Assembly: GCA_001303245.1 (NCBI GenBank) | Contig: LJNS01000012.1 | Span: 1-44,640, forward strand | DNA from: Gammaproteobacteria bacterium SG8_30 | GTDB taxonomy: Bacteria > Pseudomonadota > Gammaproteobacteria > Steroidobacterales > Steroidobacteraceae | Length of the DNA stretch: 44,640 nt | Direction of reading: 5' to 3' | In this document: in pieces, positions 1 to 8,228 of the stretch | Layout: each line of letters starts with the position of its first letter | Position numbering within the stretch: the stretch's first letter is position 1 | The notes under the pieces: generated by a model | Database searches by the model: none | The model's input: only the letters and a program-made list of their open reading frames with translations | What the model was told of the DNA's origin: nothing | Position numbers and translations under genes: made by a program

Positions 1-437
1 ACCCGGCGCGCGCCAATGCCCGGCGTCTGCTCGAAGGCGAGGGACCCCGGACGCTCGTGATTACGGGATTCATCGCCTCGGACCCCCAGGGCCTACAGAC
101 CACACTGGGTCGCAACGGCAGCGACTTCTCCGCCTCGATCTTTGCCGCGCTGCTCGATGCCGAGGAGATCGTCATCTGGACCGACGTAGACGGGGTCCTG
201 TCGGCCGACCCGCGGCGCGTCCCCGACGCGAAGGTCATCGACTCGCTCTCCTATAGCGAGGCGATGGAGCTAGCCTACTTCGGCGCCAAGGTCATCCACC
301 CGCAGACGATGGCGCCGGCCGTGGAACGCGAGATTCCGATCTGGATCCGCAACACCTTCGCCGCGGACAGGGCCGGCACCCTCATCTGCGCGCACCCTGA
401 ATCGTCGCTGGCCGTCAAGGGCATCACGAGCTCCTGA
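1..437 (+). CDS. thrA: Aspartokinase domain of bifunctional ThrA (5' partial, ends at an apparent frameshift)
   Basis: This is the C-terminal part of the aspartokinase catalytic domain; the start lies before the window and the open frame runs from base 3. It phosphorylates aspartate, the first step toward threonine, methionine and lysine. Visible kinase landmarks are LGRNGSD, the WTDVDGV stretch, the DPR motif, SYxEAMELAYFGAKV and IHPQT, which match enteric ThrA in order and spacing. The frame stops at TGA 435-437 just after VKGIT. The homologous sequence continues without a gap in another frame: restoring one C near 431-433 would give G-I-T-S-L-L-N-L-E-G-A-G-M. The gene is therefore either truly broken or carries a one-base sequencing deletion. 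The fused ThrA architecture is typical of Gammaproteobacteria. Confidence 0.9.
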   Translation, partial: PARANARRLLEGEGPRTLVITGFIASDPQGLQTTLGRNGSDFSASIFAALLDAEEIVIWTDVDGVLSADPRRVPDAKVIDSLSYSEAMELAYFGAKVIHPQTMAPAVEREIPIWIRNTFAADRAGTLICAHPESSLAVKGITSS

Positions 438-454
438 ACCTGGAAGGCGCCGGC

Positions 455-1945
455 ATGATCGGCGTGCCCGGTACGGCACACCGCCTGTTCGGTGCACTGC
501 GCGACGAGGACATCTCGGTCATCCTGATCTCCCAGGGCAGCTCCGAGCACTCGATCTGTTTCGCGATCCCGCAGTCGCAGGCCGCGCTGGCCGAGCGCGT
601 GGTGCGTCGCGCCTTCGCGATGGAATTGCGCGAGGGCCAGATCCAGAGCGTCGAGGTCAGCCGGGACTGCGCCATCGTGGCCGTCGTGGGCGACGGCATG
701 GCGGGCACGCACGGCGTCTCGGCGAAGGTCTTCGGCGCGCTCGGCAAGGCCGCGGTCAACGTCCGCGCGATCGCGCAGGGGGCCTCCGAACGCAACATCT
801 CCGCCGTCATCGACGGGCGCGACGCCACCAAGGCGCTGCGCGCGATGCACTCGAGCTTCTACCTGTCGCCGCACACGCTGTCGATCGGCCTCGTCGGTCC
901 CGGCACGGTGGGCTCCGTGCTGCTCGACCAGATCGCCTCGCAGGCGGCCAGGCTCCAGCGGGACTTCAACGTCGACCTGCGCGTGAGGGGGATCGCAGGA
1001 CGCGGCCGCATGCTGCTCGCGGAGCGGTCCATCGACCTGTCGGACTGGCGCAAGGCCATGAAGTCGGCGGAGCCCACGGACCTGCGGCGATTCGCAGAGC
1101 ACGTCGCCGCCGACCACCTGCCGCACCGCGTGATCATCGACTGCACCGCGGATGCGGGAGTCGGCGCCCGGTATGCGGGCTGGCTCGCCGCCGGTGTGCA
1201 CGTGGTCACGCCGAACAAGAAGGCGAACAGCGGGCCCATGCAGGACTACCGCGCGCTCCGGGAGGCCGGCCGCCACTCCGGCGCGCACTTCCTGTACGAG
1301 GCGAACGTCGGCGCCGGGCTGCCCGTGATCATGACGCTGCGCGACCTGCGCGAGACGGGCGACGAGATTCGCTCGATCGAGGGCATCTTCTCGGGAACGC
1401 TCGCCTACCTGTTCAACCTGTTCGACGGCCAGGCCTCGTTCTCGGAGATCGTGCGCGATGCGCGCGCGAAGGGGTACACCGAGCCCGATCCGCGCGACGA
1501 CCTGTCGGGGATGGACGTCGCGCGCAAGCTGATCATCCTCGGGCGCGAGATGGGCATGACGCTCGAGCTCGACGACGTGCGCGTGCAGAGCCTCGTGCCG
1601 GCGGCGCTCACCGGCTGCGGCGTCGACGAGTTCCTCGAGCGCTTGAGCGACTACGACGGCGAGATGAACGGGATGCTCGAGGAGACGCGCAAGGCCGGCA
1701 TGGTCCTGCGCTACGTCGGAAGGCTGACTGCCGATGGGGGCGCGACGGTGGGTGTCGAGCGCTTCGAGCGGTCGCACCCGTTCGCGAACATGGCACTGAC
1801 GGACAACATCGTCCGCTTCGTCACGGCCCGCTACTGCGAGAATCCGCTGATCGTCCAGGGTCCGGGCGCCGGGCCGGCGGTGACCGCGGGAGGCGTCTTC
1901 GGCGACCTGCTGCGCCTGGCGGCGTACCTGGGCGCGCGGATCTAG
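455..1945 (+). CDS. thrA: ACT plus homoserine dehydrogenase portion of bifunctional ThrA
   Basis: This is the remainder of ThrA after the apparent frameshift. Homology extends upstream to about base 428, so ATG 455 is only the first in-frame ATG and not a convincing native start. Two ACT regulatory repeats come first (ISVILISQGSSEHSI and the later AVNVRAIAQGASERNIS). They are followed by the NAD(P)-binding segment GLVGPGTVGS, then TPNKKA, EANVGAGLPV, GIFSGTLAYLFN and the signature YTEPDPRDDLSGMDVARK. The enzyme reduces aspartate semialdehyde to homoserine, and the ACT repeats normally mediate threonine feedback. The coding region ends 8 bases before thrB, so it belongs to a thrABC operon. If the frameshift is real, the dehydrogenase might be made as a separate polypeptide, but no ribosome binding site of note precedes 455. 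Confidence 0.9.
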   Translation: MIGVPGTAHRLFGALRDEDISVILISQGSSEHSICFAIPQSQAALAERVVRRAFAMELREGQIQSVEVSRDCAIVAVVGDGMAGTHGVSAKVFGALGKAAVNVRAIAQGASERNISAVIDGRDATKALRAMHSSFYLSPHTLSIGLVGPGTVGSVLLDQIASQAARLQRDFNVDLRVRGIAGRGRMLLAERSIDLSDWRKAMKSAEPTDLRRFAEHVAADHLPHRVIIDCTADAGVGARYAGWLAAGVHVVTPNKKANSGPMQDYRALREAGRHSGAHFLYEANVGAGLPVIMTLRDLRETGDEIRSIEGIFSGTLAYLFNLFDGQASFSEIVRDARAKGYTEPDPRDDLSGMDVARKLIILGREMGMTLELDDVRVQSLVPAALTGCGVDEFLERLSDYDGEMNGMLEETRKAGMVLRYVGRLTADGGATVGVERFERSHPFANMALTDNIVRFVTARYCENPLIVQGPGAGPAVTAGGVFGDLLRLAAYLGARI

Positions 1946-1953
1946 GGGCTTCC

Positions 1954-2889
1954 ATGGCTGTCGAGAAAGTCACTGCCTTTGCGCCTGCCACCGTCGGCAA
2001 CGTCGGCATCGGCTTCGACATCCTCGGTCACACGGTCCGCGCCGTCGGCGACCGGGTGAGCGCGAGGCGTTCGGCGGAGCCGGGCATACGCATCTCGGGC
2101 ATCACCGGCACCAGCGCGTCCCTGCCGCTCGAAGCGGAGAAGAACACGGCGGGCATGGCGCTGATCTCGATGGCGACGGCCCTGTCGCTGCCTTTCGGCG
2201 TCGAGATCGCGATCGACAAGGGCATTCCGCTCGGGTCCGGTCTCGGCGGGTCGGCTGCGTCGGCCGTCGCGGCCGTCGTGGCCGCCAACGCCCTGCTCGA
2301 TGAGCCGTTGTCCAAGATCGAGCTGCTGAAGTTCGCGATGCAGGGCGAGGCCGTCGCCAGCGGCTCGGTGCACGTGGACAACATCGCGCCGTCCCTGTTC
2401 GGCGGTCTGGTCCTGACGGTAGGCATCGACCACCCGCGCACCAAGCAGATCCCCGTGCCGCCGGGCATCCGCTGCGTGCTCGTCCACCCGCACATGTTCA
2501 TGTCGACCCGCGAGGCGCGGCGCATCCTGAGAAAGACTGTCGACCTGTCGGACGTGGTCTGGCAGACCGCGAACCTGGCGGGGTTCCTGGCGGGCTGCTA
2601 TACGAACGACCTGGCCATGATCCGCGACGCCTTCGAGGACGTGATCATCGAGCCGCAGCGCTCCCAGCTCATCCCGGGATTCAAGGCCGTCAAGCAGGCC
2701 GCAATGTCGAACGGCGCGCTCGGCTGCTCCATTTCGGGGGCAGGGCCGACCGTGTTCGCCTGGTGCGAAGAGGCCTACGCCAACGGGATCCGCATCGCCA
2801 TGGTCGAGGCCTTCGCCGAGCACGACCTGGCCTCGGACTACTGGGTGTCGGCTGTCGACACCGAGGGCGCCCGGGTCGTGGAGTCCTGA
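1954..2889 (+). CDS. thrB: Homoserine kinase
   Basis: This 311-residue GHMP-family kinase phosphorylates homoserine to O-phosphohomoserine, the substrate of ThrC. The N-terminus (VTAFAPATVGNVGIGFDILG) is the GHMP substrate-binding start. The glycine-serine ATP loop PLGSGLGGSAAS lies at about residues 92-103, and the C-terminal GHMP motif SISGAGPTVFAW is present. Length is normal for the family. ATG 1954 follows the thrA stop by 8 bases with only a weak purine stretch before it, consistent with translation coupled to the upstream gene. Its stop overlaps the thrC start as TGATG at 2887-2891. Confidence 0.96.
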   Translation: MAVEKVTAFAPATVGNVGIGFDILGHTVRAVGDRVSARRSAEPGIRISGITGTSASLPLEAEKNTAGMALISMATALSLPFGVEIAIDKGIPLGSGLGGSAASAVAAVVAANALLDEPLSKIELLKFAMQGEAVASGSVHVDNIAPSLFGGLVLTVGIDHPRTKQIPVPPGIRCVLVHPHMFMSTREARRILRKTVDLSDVVWQTANLAGFLAGCYTNDLAMIRDAFEDVIIEPQRSQLIPGFKAVKQAAMSNGALGCSISGAGPTVFAWCEEAYANGIRIAMVEAFAEHDLASDYWVSAVDTEGARVVES

Positions 2890-4190
2890 TGCGCTTCTCG
2901 AGCACCCGGGACGGGTCGCTGCGCGCGAGTCTGTCCGAGGCGCTCCGCCGCGGGCTGGCTCCGGACGGCGGACTCTACGTGCCAGAGCGCTTCCCGGAGT
3001 ACGTTCCGGCCGATTTCGACGGGCGTGCGACGCTCGCGGACGTCGGCAGCCGGTTGCTGGCGCCCTTCTTCGAGGGAGACCGGCTGGAGGCCGACCTGCC
3101 GGCGGTGGCAACGGAGGCGTTCGATTTCCCTGCTCCGGTCCGGCGGCTCGAGCGTGCGGCAGACCGGGTGTCGGTGCTCGAGCTGTTCCACGGGCCGACG
3201 GCGGCGTTCAAGGATTTCGGCGCGAGGTTCCTGGCCGCTTGTCTCGCGCGCGAGCCCCACGAACCCGGCCGGCCGCTGTCGATCCTCGTCGCAACATCGG
3301 GCGACACGGGCGGGGCGGTCGCGGCGGCCTTCCACCGGCGGCCCTGGGCCCGCGTGATCGTGCTGTTTCCGGAAGGCCTGGTGTCGCCGCGCCAGCAGCA
3401 GCAGCTGACCTGCTGGGGCGACAACGTCCGGGCGTTGGCGGTGCGCGGAACCTTCGACGAGTGCCAGCGGCTGGTGAAGGAAGCCTTCGCGGATCCGGGG
3501 CTCATGACGCGCTTCGAATTGTCCTCCGCCAACAGCATCAACATCGGCCGGCTGCTCCCCCAGACGGCGTATTACGCCATGGCCAGCCTGCAGGCCTGGT
3601 GGGAGGAGGGCGAGGGGCCGTCGTTCATCGTGCCTTCCGGCAACTTGGGCAACGTACTCGCGTGCATCTGGGCACGCCGGATGGGCCTGCCGATCGGCGA
3701 GATCCGGCTCGCGCACAACGCAAACCCGACGGTGCCCGAGTTCCTCGCAGGCGGCGACTGGCGGCCGCGCCCCAGCGTGCCGACGCTCGCCTCGGCGATG
3801 GACGTCGGCAACCCGAGCAACATGGAGCGGCTGCGCGCCCTGCACCCCGACTGGCGCGAGCTCGCCGCCGAGGTCCGGGCGCAGTCGGTGTCGGACGAGG
3901 AAATCAGGCTGCGTATCAGGGAGGACTACCTGGAGCTCGGCGAAACCTGGTGCCCGCACACGGCGACGGCGGCGGAGGTCTACCGTCGCCTGCCGCGGGA
4001 GGAGCGCGCGCGGCGCTGGATACTGGTGGCGACGGCGCATCCGGCGAAGTTCAACGAGATCGTCGAGCCGCTCATCGGGTCCGCCGTGCCCGTGCCGCCC
4101 GCGCTCGCCGAGTTGCTGGAGCTGCCTTCGGCGTACGAAGATATCGCGCCGGATCTCGGGGCTATGAAGGCAGCCCTGGGGCTCGAATGA
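2889..4190 (+). CDS. thrC: Threonine synthase
   Basis: This PLP enzyme (433 residues) converts O-phosphohomoserine to threonine, the last step of the pathway. The start at 2889 is set by the one-base overlap with the thrB stop and by the conserved N-terminus MRFSSTRDG followed by GLAPDGGLYVPE. The PLP lysine is expected at K108 in the motif HGPTAAFKDFGARF. Other landmarks are ATSGDTGGAVAAAF, SANSINIGRLLPQ and the phosphate-binding PSGNLGN. A longer open frame extends upstream into thrB but only as an overlap artefact. The stop overlaps the next gene in an ATGA arrangement at 4187-4190. Confidence 0.96.
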   Translation: MRFSSTRDGSLRASLSEALRRGLAPDGGLYVPERFPEYVPADFDGRATLADVGSRLLAPFFEGDRLEADLPAVATEAFDFPAPVRRLERAADRVSVLELFHGPTAAFKDFGARFLAACLAREPHEPGRPLSILVATSGDTGGAVAAAFHRRPWARVIVLFPEGLVSPRQQQQLTCWGDNVRALAVRGTFDECQRLVKEAFADPGLMTRFELSSANSINIGRLLPQTAYYAMASLQAWWEEGEGPSFIVPSGNLGNVLACIWARRMGLPIGEIRLAHNANPTVPEFLAGGDWRPRPSVPTLASAMDVGNPSNMERLRALHPDWRELAAEVRAQSVSDEEIRLRIREDYLELGETWCPHTATAAEVYRRLPREERARRWILVATAHPAKFNEIVEPLIGSAVPVPPALAELLELPSAYEDIAPDLGAMKAALGLE

Positions 4191-4783
4191 GCGCGCCCGA
4201 CCTCTCGCCGTGGCAGTGGGCGGGCATGGGCGCCGTCCTGATGGTGATGGTGCTGGCAGGCGTGCTCGGCTACCTGTCGTGGCGTCGGCGCCGTGCAGCT
4301 CGGGAGCGACTCAGGCCGCTCGAGGCCATCGCCTTCGACATGCTCCGCGACGTCGTGCTGCCGGACGGCAACGACGGCCAGATCCACGTGGACTTCCTGC
4401 TGCTGACCGCGAGCGGGATGCTGGTCGTGGACCTACGCGACGTGCAGGGAACCCTGTTTGCCGGCGAGTCGCTGGACGAGTGGGCCCTCATGGACGGGCC
4501 ACGACGCAGCACCTTCGGGAACCCCCTGGCCATGCTCTACGACCGGATGGCGGCCGTCGGTCACTTGGCCGGCAAGGACGTGCCGGTCGACGGGCGCGTC
4601 GTCTTCACGGCGCGCGCGAGCTTCCCGAAGGGGCGCCCGCGCCGGGTCACGGTGGTGGAGACGCTGGCCCAGGAGTTCCCGGCGGCCGACCGCAACGCGA
4701 ATCCCACTCCCGTCGCGGCCTGGCTGGAGGCCTGGTCGCGCGTCAGGGAAGCGGCCTCCCCGAGCCCGGTGGCGCGAGGCTGA
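4187..4783 (+). CDS. Membrane-anchored NERD-like protein
   Basis: This 198-residue protein has one transmembrane helix at about residues 11-31 followed by an RRRR cluster, which suggests a cytoplasmic C-terminal domain. The domain resembles the nuclease-related domain NERD: IHVDFLLLTASGMLVVDLRD followed by GTLF matches the NERD core pattern of a D-containing strand, a hydrophobic strand ending in E-x-K, then a G-x-I turn. Here the E-x-K position reads D-x-R, so nuclease activity is doubtful. It overlaps thrC by 4 bases and is probably translated with it, although no functional link to threonine is evident. The family assignment is by motif shape only. Confidence 0.7.
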   Translation: MSAPDLSPWQWAGMGAVLMVMVLAGVLGYLSWRRRRAARERLRPLEAIAFDMLRDVVLPDGNDGQIHVDFLLLTASGMLVVDLRDVQGTLFAGESLDEWALMDGPRRSTFGNPLAMLYDRMAAVGHLAGKDVPVDGRVVFTARASFPKGRPRRVTVVETLAQEFPAADRNANPTPVAAWLEAWSRVREAASPSPVARG

Positions 4784-4849
4784 CCATCGGGCGCGGATCA
4801 TTCGTAGTCCACGCATGAAACCAGCCGCGCGGTCGGGCACCATCCCCCC

Positions 4850-5851
4850 ATGACCCGGCGGCATGAGCAGTCCCGTTTGCTGGTGTTCGGGCAGCAACCC
4901 GGCGCCGACCTGGCGTCCGAGGTGGCGGCACGTCTCGATCTTCCGCTCGGCCGTTCGGAGCATCGGGAGTTCGAGAGAGGCGAGCACAAGTCGAGGGCGC
5001 TCGACGAGGTGGAGGACGCCAGCATCGCGCTGGTGACCCGCCTGCACGGTGACCCGGAGGGGCCGACCGCCAACGACCGGCTGGTGCAGGCCTGGCTCTT
5101 CATCGCGTCGCTCCGCGACGCCGGGGCGCGTCACGTGACCGTCGTGGCGCCGTACGTCCCCTACGTCCGCAAGGACCGGCGGACCCAGCCGCGGGATCCG
5201 CTGAACGGCCGGTACATCGCCCAGCTCTTCGAGTCCGTGGGAACCGGCAGGCTCGTCGCCGTGGAGCCCCACAGCCTGCCCGGTTTCGAGAACGCGTTCC
5301 GCATCCCGACCGTCCCGCTGCCGCTCGCGCCGCTCGTCGCGGACTGGCTCGCCGCACGGCATCTCGAGGCGACGATCACGGTCGTCTCGCCGGACGTCGG
5401 CGGCGTGAAGCGGGCGCAGCAGCTCCGGGCGGTCCTGGCGGCGAGAGGACTCGCGACCGGTGAGTTGGCGTTCTTCGAGAAACGCCGCAGCCGCGACGTC
5501 GTGACGGGCGGGACGCTGGTCGGCGACGTCCGGGACAGCGTATGCGTGATCGTCGACGACCTGGTCGCAAGCGGGGGAACGCTGGCACGGGCGGCCATCG
5601 CCTGTCGCGACCAGGGTGCGCGCTCGGTTCACGCGGCCGCGGCGCACGCGTTGTTTCTTCCCGAAACGGTCGGCCGGCTCGCCGGAGCGGGGCTCGACGC
5701 GATCCTCGTGACCGACTCGGTACCGGTCGGCGCCGATGCGCTGTCCGCGCTGCCGCTCGAGGTACTCCCGCTCGCGCCCTACCTGGCCGCGGCGATGCGC
5801 TGTCTCTGGTTCGGCGGGCGGCTGGAGGAATTGACGGCGATCGGGGCCTAA
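4850..5851 (+). CDS. Divergent ribose-phosphate pyrophosphokinase (PRPP synthetase)
   Basis: This 333-residue protein has two phosphoribosyltransferase-fold halves. It would make PRPP from ribose 5-phosphate and ATP. The catalytic flexible-loop K-R pair is retained in FFEKRRSRD, and the PRPP loop is VIVDDLVASGGTLA. The N-terminal FERGEHKSR replaces the usual F-S-D-G-E segment, and PYVPYVRKDRR replaces the common DRK/DRQ segment, so this is a paralogue outside the main PrsA type. It faces the pncA/pncB cluster convergently, and PncB consumes PRPP, which makes a role in NAD salvage an attractive inference. A CACCAT box lies six bases before the ATG, and no good ribosome binding site is seen. 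Confidence 0.88.
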   Translation: MTRRHEQSRLLVFGQQPGADLASEVAARLDLPLGRSEHREFERGEHKSRALDEVEDASIALVTRLHGDPEGPTANDRLVQAWLFIASLRDAGARHVTVVAPYVPYVRKDRRTQPRDPLNGRYIAQLFESVGTGRLVAVEPHSLPGFENAFRIPTVPLPLAPLVADWLAARHLEATITVVSPDVGGVKRAQQLRAVLAARGLATGELAFFEKRRSRDVVTGGTLVGDVRDSVCVIVDDLVASGGTLARAAIACRDQGARSVHAAAAHALFLPETVGRLAGAGLDAILVTDSVPVGADALSALPLEVLPLAPYLAAAMRCLWFGGRLEELTAIGA

Positions 5852-5860
5852 CTTCGTCGA

Positions 5861-6910
5861 TCAGCGCCTATCGGCTGCGAAATCGCTCGCAAGCTCCACG
5901 AACTCGAGGCTGCGGCGCTGCCAGGGTTCCGGATCCGGATACTCGCCGGCGTCGTCGAGGTGCCAGATGGAAACCTTGGCGCGAGTGAGCGCACGCAGCG
6001 CCGCATAGAACGCGAACAGGTCGGGTGGGACCGGGTCGGCGGCCGCCCTGCAGTAGGCCTCGCGCAGCGCCAGGGCCAGGTCCCGATCGCCGAGCCGCGT
6101 GACGTCCAGGACCAGCATCGCGATCTCCTCGGCCATGTCGAGCACCCGCAGGCTCCGGTCGAACTCGAGTGCATCGATGATCTCGACGGGCGGCCCCAGC
6201 CAGACGTGCTCGGCACGAAGATCGCCGTGCGCCTCGACGATCCGGCCCGCCTCCGCGCGCCGCGCGAGGGGGCTCTCCTGGCGCGCGCAGGCGGCCTCCA
6301 GGTCGGCGCGGGCGGCTGCCAGGCGCGATCGTGGCAGGCCGAACTCCGGGCGCTGCAGCTCGTCCGCGGCTTCCGCCAGGCGCCGCCGCACCTGCTCCAG
6401 ATACCGCTCGGGGGCGAGCGGCTCTGCGTCCAGGGTCCGGTAGAAGCCGGCCAGGCGGCCGGTCACGCGCTCGACGTCCTCGAGCTCCACCCGCCCCTGC
6501 CCGATGCACCGGTCGAGCATGCGCTTCCGCGGCAGCTCCCGCATCACGACCAGCCAGTCCACGATCTCGCCTGCTCCGTCGATCATGAACCCGCCTTCCG
6601 TGCGCGCGAGTGGGGCGACCCGGAGGTAGACCCGGGGCGACAGTCGGCTGTTGACGCGCAGCTCCTCCCGGCAGTTTCGCTCGCGTGCTTCGAGGCTCCG
6701 GAGGTCCGCGCCCTTGAGTCGCACCGGTTTCTTCAGCTTGTAGGCATGGCTACCGGTCAGGAACACCCACGCGAAGTGAGTCTGGATCGCCTCGATGCTT
6801 CCGGGGTGGTCGGGATAGGTCTCAGGGCGCTCGAGGGCCGCGAGCTTCGCGGCGAGCGTCGTCGCTTCACCGCGAGGCAGGGGCCGAGGTCTGTCGCTTG
6901 CGCTAGGCAA
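5861..6910 (-). CDS. Aminoglycoside-phosphotransferase-like kinase (COG2187 type)
   Basis: This 349-residue protein resembles the COG2187 phosphotransferase family, often found fused to a P-loop kinase domain that is absent here. Visible features are a nucleotide-binding N-lobe with KLKKPVRLK, a catalytic loop EAHGDLRAEHVWL, and a metal-binding segment IIDALEFD equivalent to the usual D-F-D. The substrate is unknown. The likely start is TTG at 6910, which overlaps the end of pncB by 8 bases; no ATG exists before the conserved region. The order pncA-like, pncB, kinase with overlapping ends indicates one transcript, suggesting a small-molecule kinase role connected with NAD or pentose metabolism (inference). 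Confidence 0.8.
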   Translation of the reverse strand: MPSASDRPRPLPRGEATTLAAKLAALERPETYPDHPGSIEAIQTHFAWVFLTGSHAYKLKKPVRLKGADLRSLEARERNCREELRVNSRLSPRVYLRVAPLARTEGGFMIDGAGEIVDWLVVMRELPRKRMLDRCIGQGRVELEDVERVTGRLAGFYRTLDAEPLAPERYLEQVRRRLAEAADELQRPEFGLPRSRLAAARADLEAACARQESPLARRAEAGRIVEAHGDLRAEHVWLGPPVEIIDALEFDRSLRVLDMAEEIAMLVLDVTRLGDRDLALALREAYCRAAADPVPPDLFAFYAALRALTRAKVSIWHLDDAGEYPDPEPWQRRSLEFVELASDFAADRR

Positions 6911-8228
6911 TCGGGTGCTCGCGGTCGATCCGGGCAGCGGCAGACCTGATGCCGGCAGAGATCACGGCGATCGGGGGCTCCGGCGCGTCGAGCCGCCGTG
7001 CCTTGGCGGGCAGGCTGGCCAGCGTGGCGGCCGCCCGCTCGCGCACTGCTTCGAGCGACTCCGGTTCGCCCGTACGCCGGCCCCCTTTCATGACCGGCCG
7101 GAGCAGCGGCTGACCCTCGGCCGGCTCGCCGTCCAGCGCGACGAGGTCGCGCGCGATCCGGCCGCTGGAGTCCAGGCTGCGCCAGACCTGCTTGCGACCG
7201 GGCCACGTCGCCTTGCCCGCGGAACGCTTGCGTCGCGGCCGGCCGGCGTACTCCTCGAGCTTGTAAGCGCAATCGAGGTAGGGCGCATCCGCCGAAGTGT
7301 CGAGCCGCGTGCCGATCCCGAACGCGTCGATCGGCGCGTCCTCGGACACCAGCCGCTCGATGGCGCTCTCGTCGACGTTGCCGCTCGCGATGATGTCCGT
7401 GCCGCCACATCCGCCCTCGTCGAGGATGCCTCGGACGCGTCGAGCCAGGTCCCCGAGATCGCCGCTGTCGATGCGAACGCCGCGGACCGGGACGCCCTGC
7501 TTCGAGAGCGCGACCGTCTCGCGTGCGGCCGCCTCGACGTCGTAGGTGTCGATCAGCAGGTTCGCGCGACCGGGGTGTGCACGCGCGTAGCCCGCGAAGG
7601 CTTCCGCCTCGCTGTCGTGGGCCTGGACGAAGGAGTGGGCCATGGTCCCGAACACGGGGATCCCGAAGCGCCGACCGGCCTCGACCGTCGCGGTACCGGC
7701 AAATCCCGCGAGGTAGCTCGCACGCGCCGCCAGCACGGCAGCCTCGGCGCCGTGCGCGCGGCGCAGCCCGAAGTCCACGAGCCTGCGGCCCCGCGCCGCC
7801 AGGACGCAGCGAGCTGCCTTGGTGGCCACCAGCGTCTGGAAGTGCATCAGGTTCATCAGGCGGCTCTCGACGAGTTGCGCCTCGGGGAGGGAGGCCGTGA
7901 TCCGCAGCCACGGCTCGTCGGCGAAGAGCGCCGTTCCCTCCGGTACTGCGAGTACCTCCCCGCGGAACCGGAAGCCTGCGAGCCAGTCGAGGAACCCTGG
8001 CCTGAACTGCCCGGTGCCGGCGAGCCAGTCGAGCTCGGACGCCTCGAAGCGCAGGTCCGCGAGGAAGTCGAGGACGGTCTCCAGGCCCGCGATGAGCAAG
8101 AAGCCGCGTTGCCGGGGCAGGTGCCGGGCGAACAGCTCGAAACTGGCAGGCTCGTGCATCCCGAGCTCGTGATAGGCCGCCAGCATGGTGAGCTGGTAGA
8201 GATCGGTCACCAGCGCGTCGCGGCTCAT
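6903..8228 (-). CDS. pncB: Nicotinate phosphoribosyltransferase
   Basis: This 441-residue enzyme joins nicotinate and PRPP, with ATP hydrolysis, to form nicotinate mononucleotide in the Preiss-Handler route to NAD. Diagnostic motifs are the N-terminal TDLYQLTM, LMNLMHFQTLVATKAAR, the GTMAHSFVQAHDSE segment carrying the family's phosphorylated histidine, RGVRIDSGDL, IIASGNVDE and GIGTRLDTS. An upstream open extension exists, but homology begins at ATG 8228, which overlaps the preceding gene's stop by 4 bases (ATGA). This overlap ties it translationally to the nicotinamidase-like gene. Confidence 0.95.
   Translation of the reverse strand: MSRDALVTDLYQLTMLAAYHELGMHEPASFELFARHLPRQRGFLLIAGLETVLDFLADLRFEASELDWLAGTGQFRPGFLDWLAGFRFRGEVLAVPEGTALFADEPWLRITASLPEAQLVESRLMNLMHFQTLVATKAARCVLAARGRRLVDFGLRRAHGAEAAVLAARASYLAGFAGTATVEAGRRFGIPVFGTMAHSFVQAHDSEAEAFAGYARAHPGRANLLIDTYDVEAAARETVALSKQGVPVRGVRIDSGDLGDLARRVRGILDEGGCGGTDIIASGNVDESAIERLVSEDAPIDAFGIGTRLDTSADAPYLDCAYKLEEYAGRPRRKRSAGKATWPGRKQVWRSLDSSGRIARDLVALDGEPAEGQPLLRPVMKGGRRTGEPESLEAVRERAAATLASLPAKARRLDAPEPPIAVISAGIRSAAARIDREHPIA

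Noticed and set aside
275-1777. 500-codon open frame antisense to thrA
   Set aside because: It is the shadow of a conserved enzyme, with R/A/H/V-rich translation and no motif.
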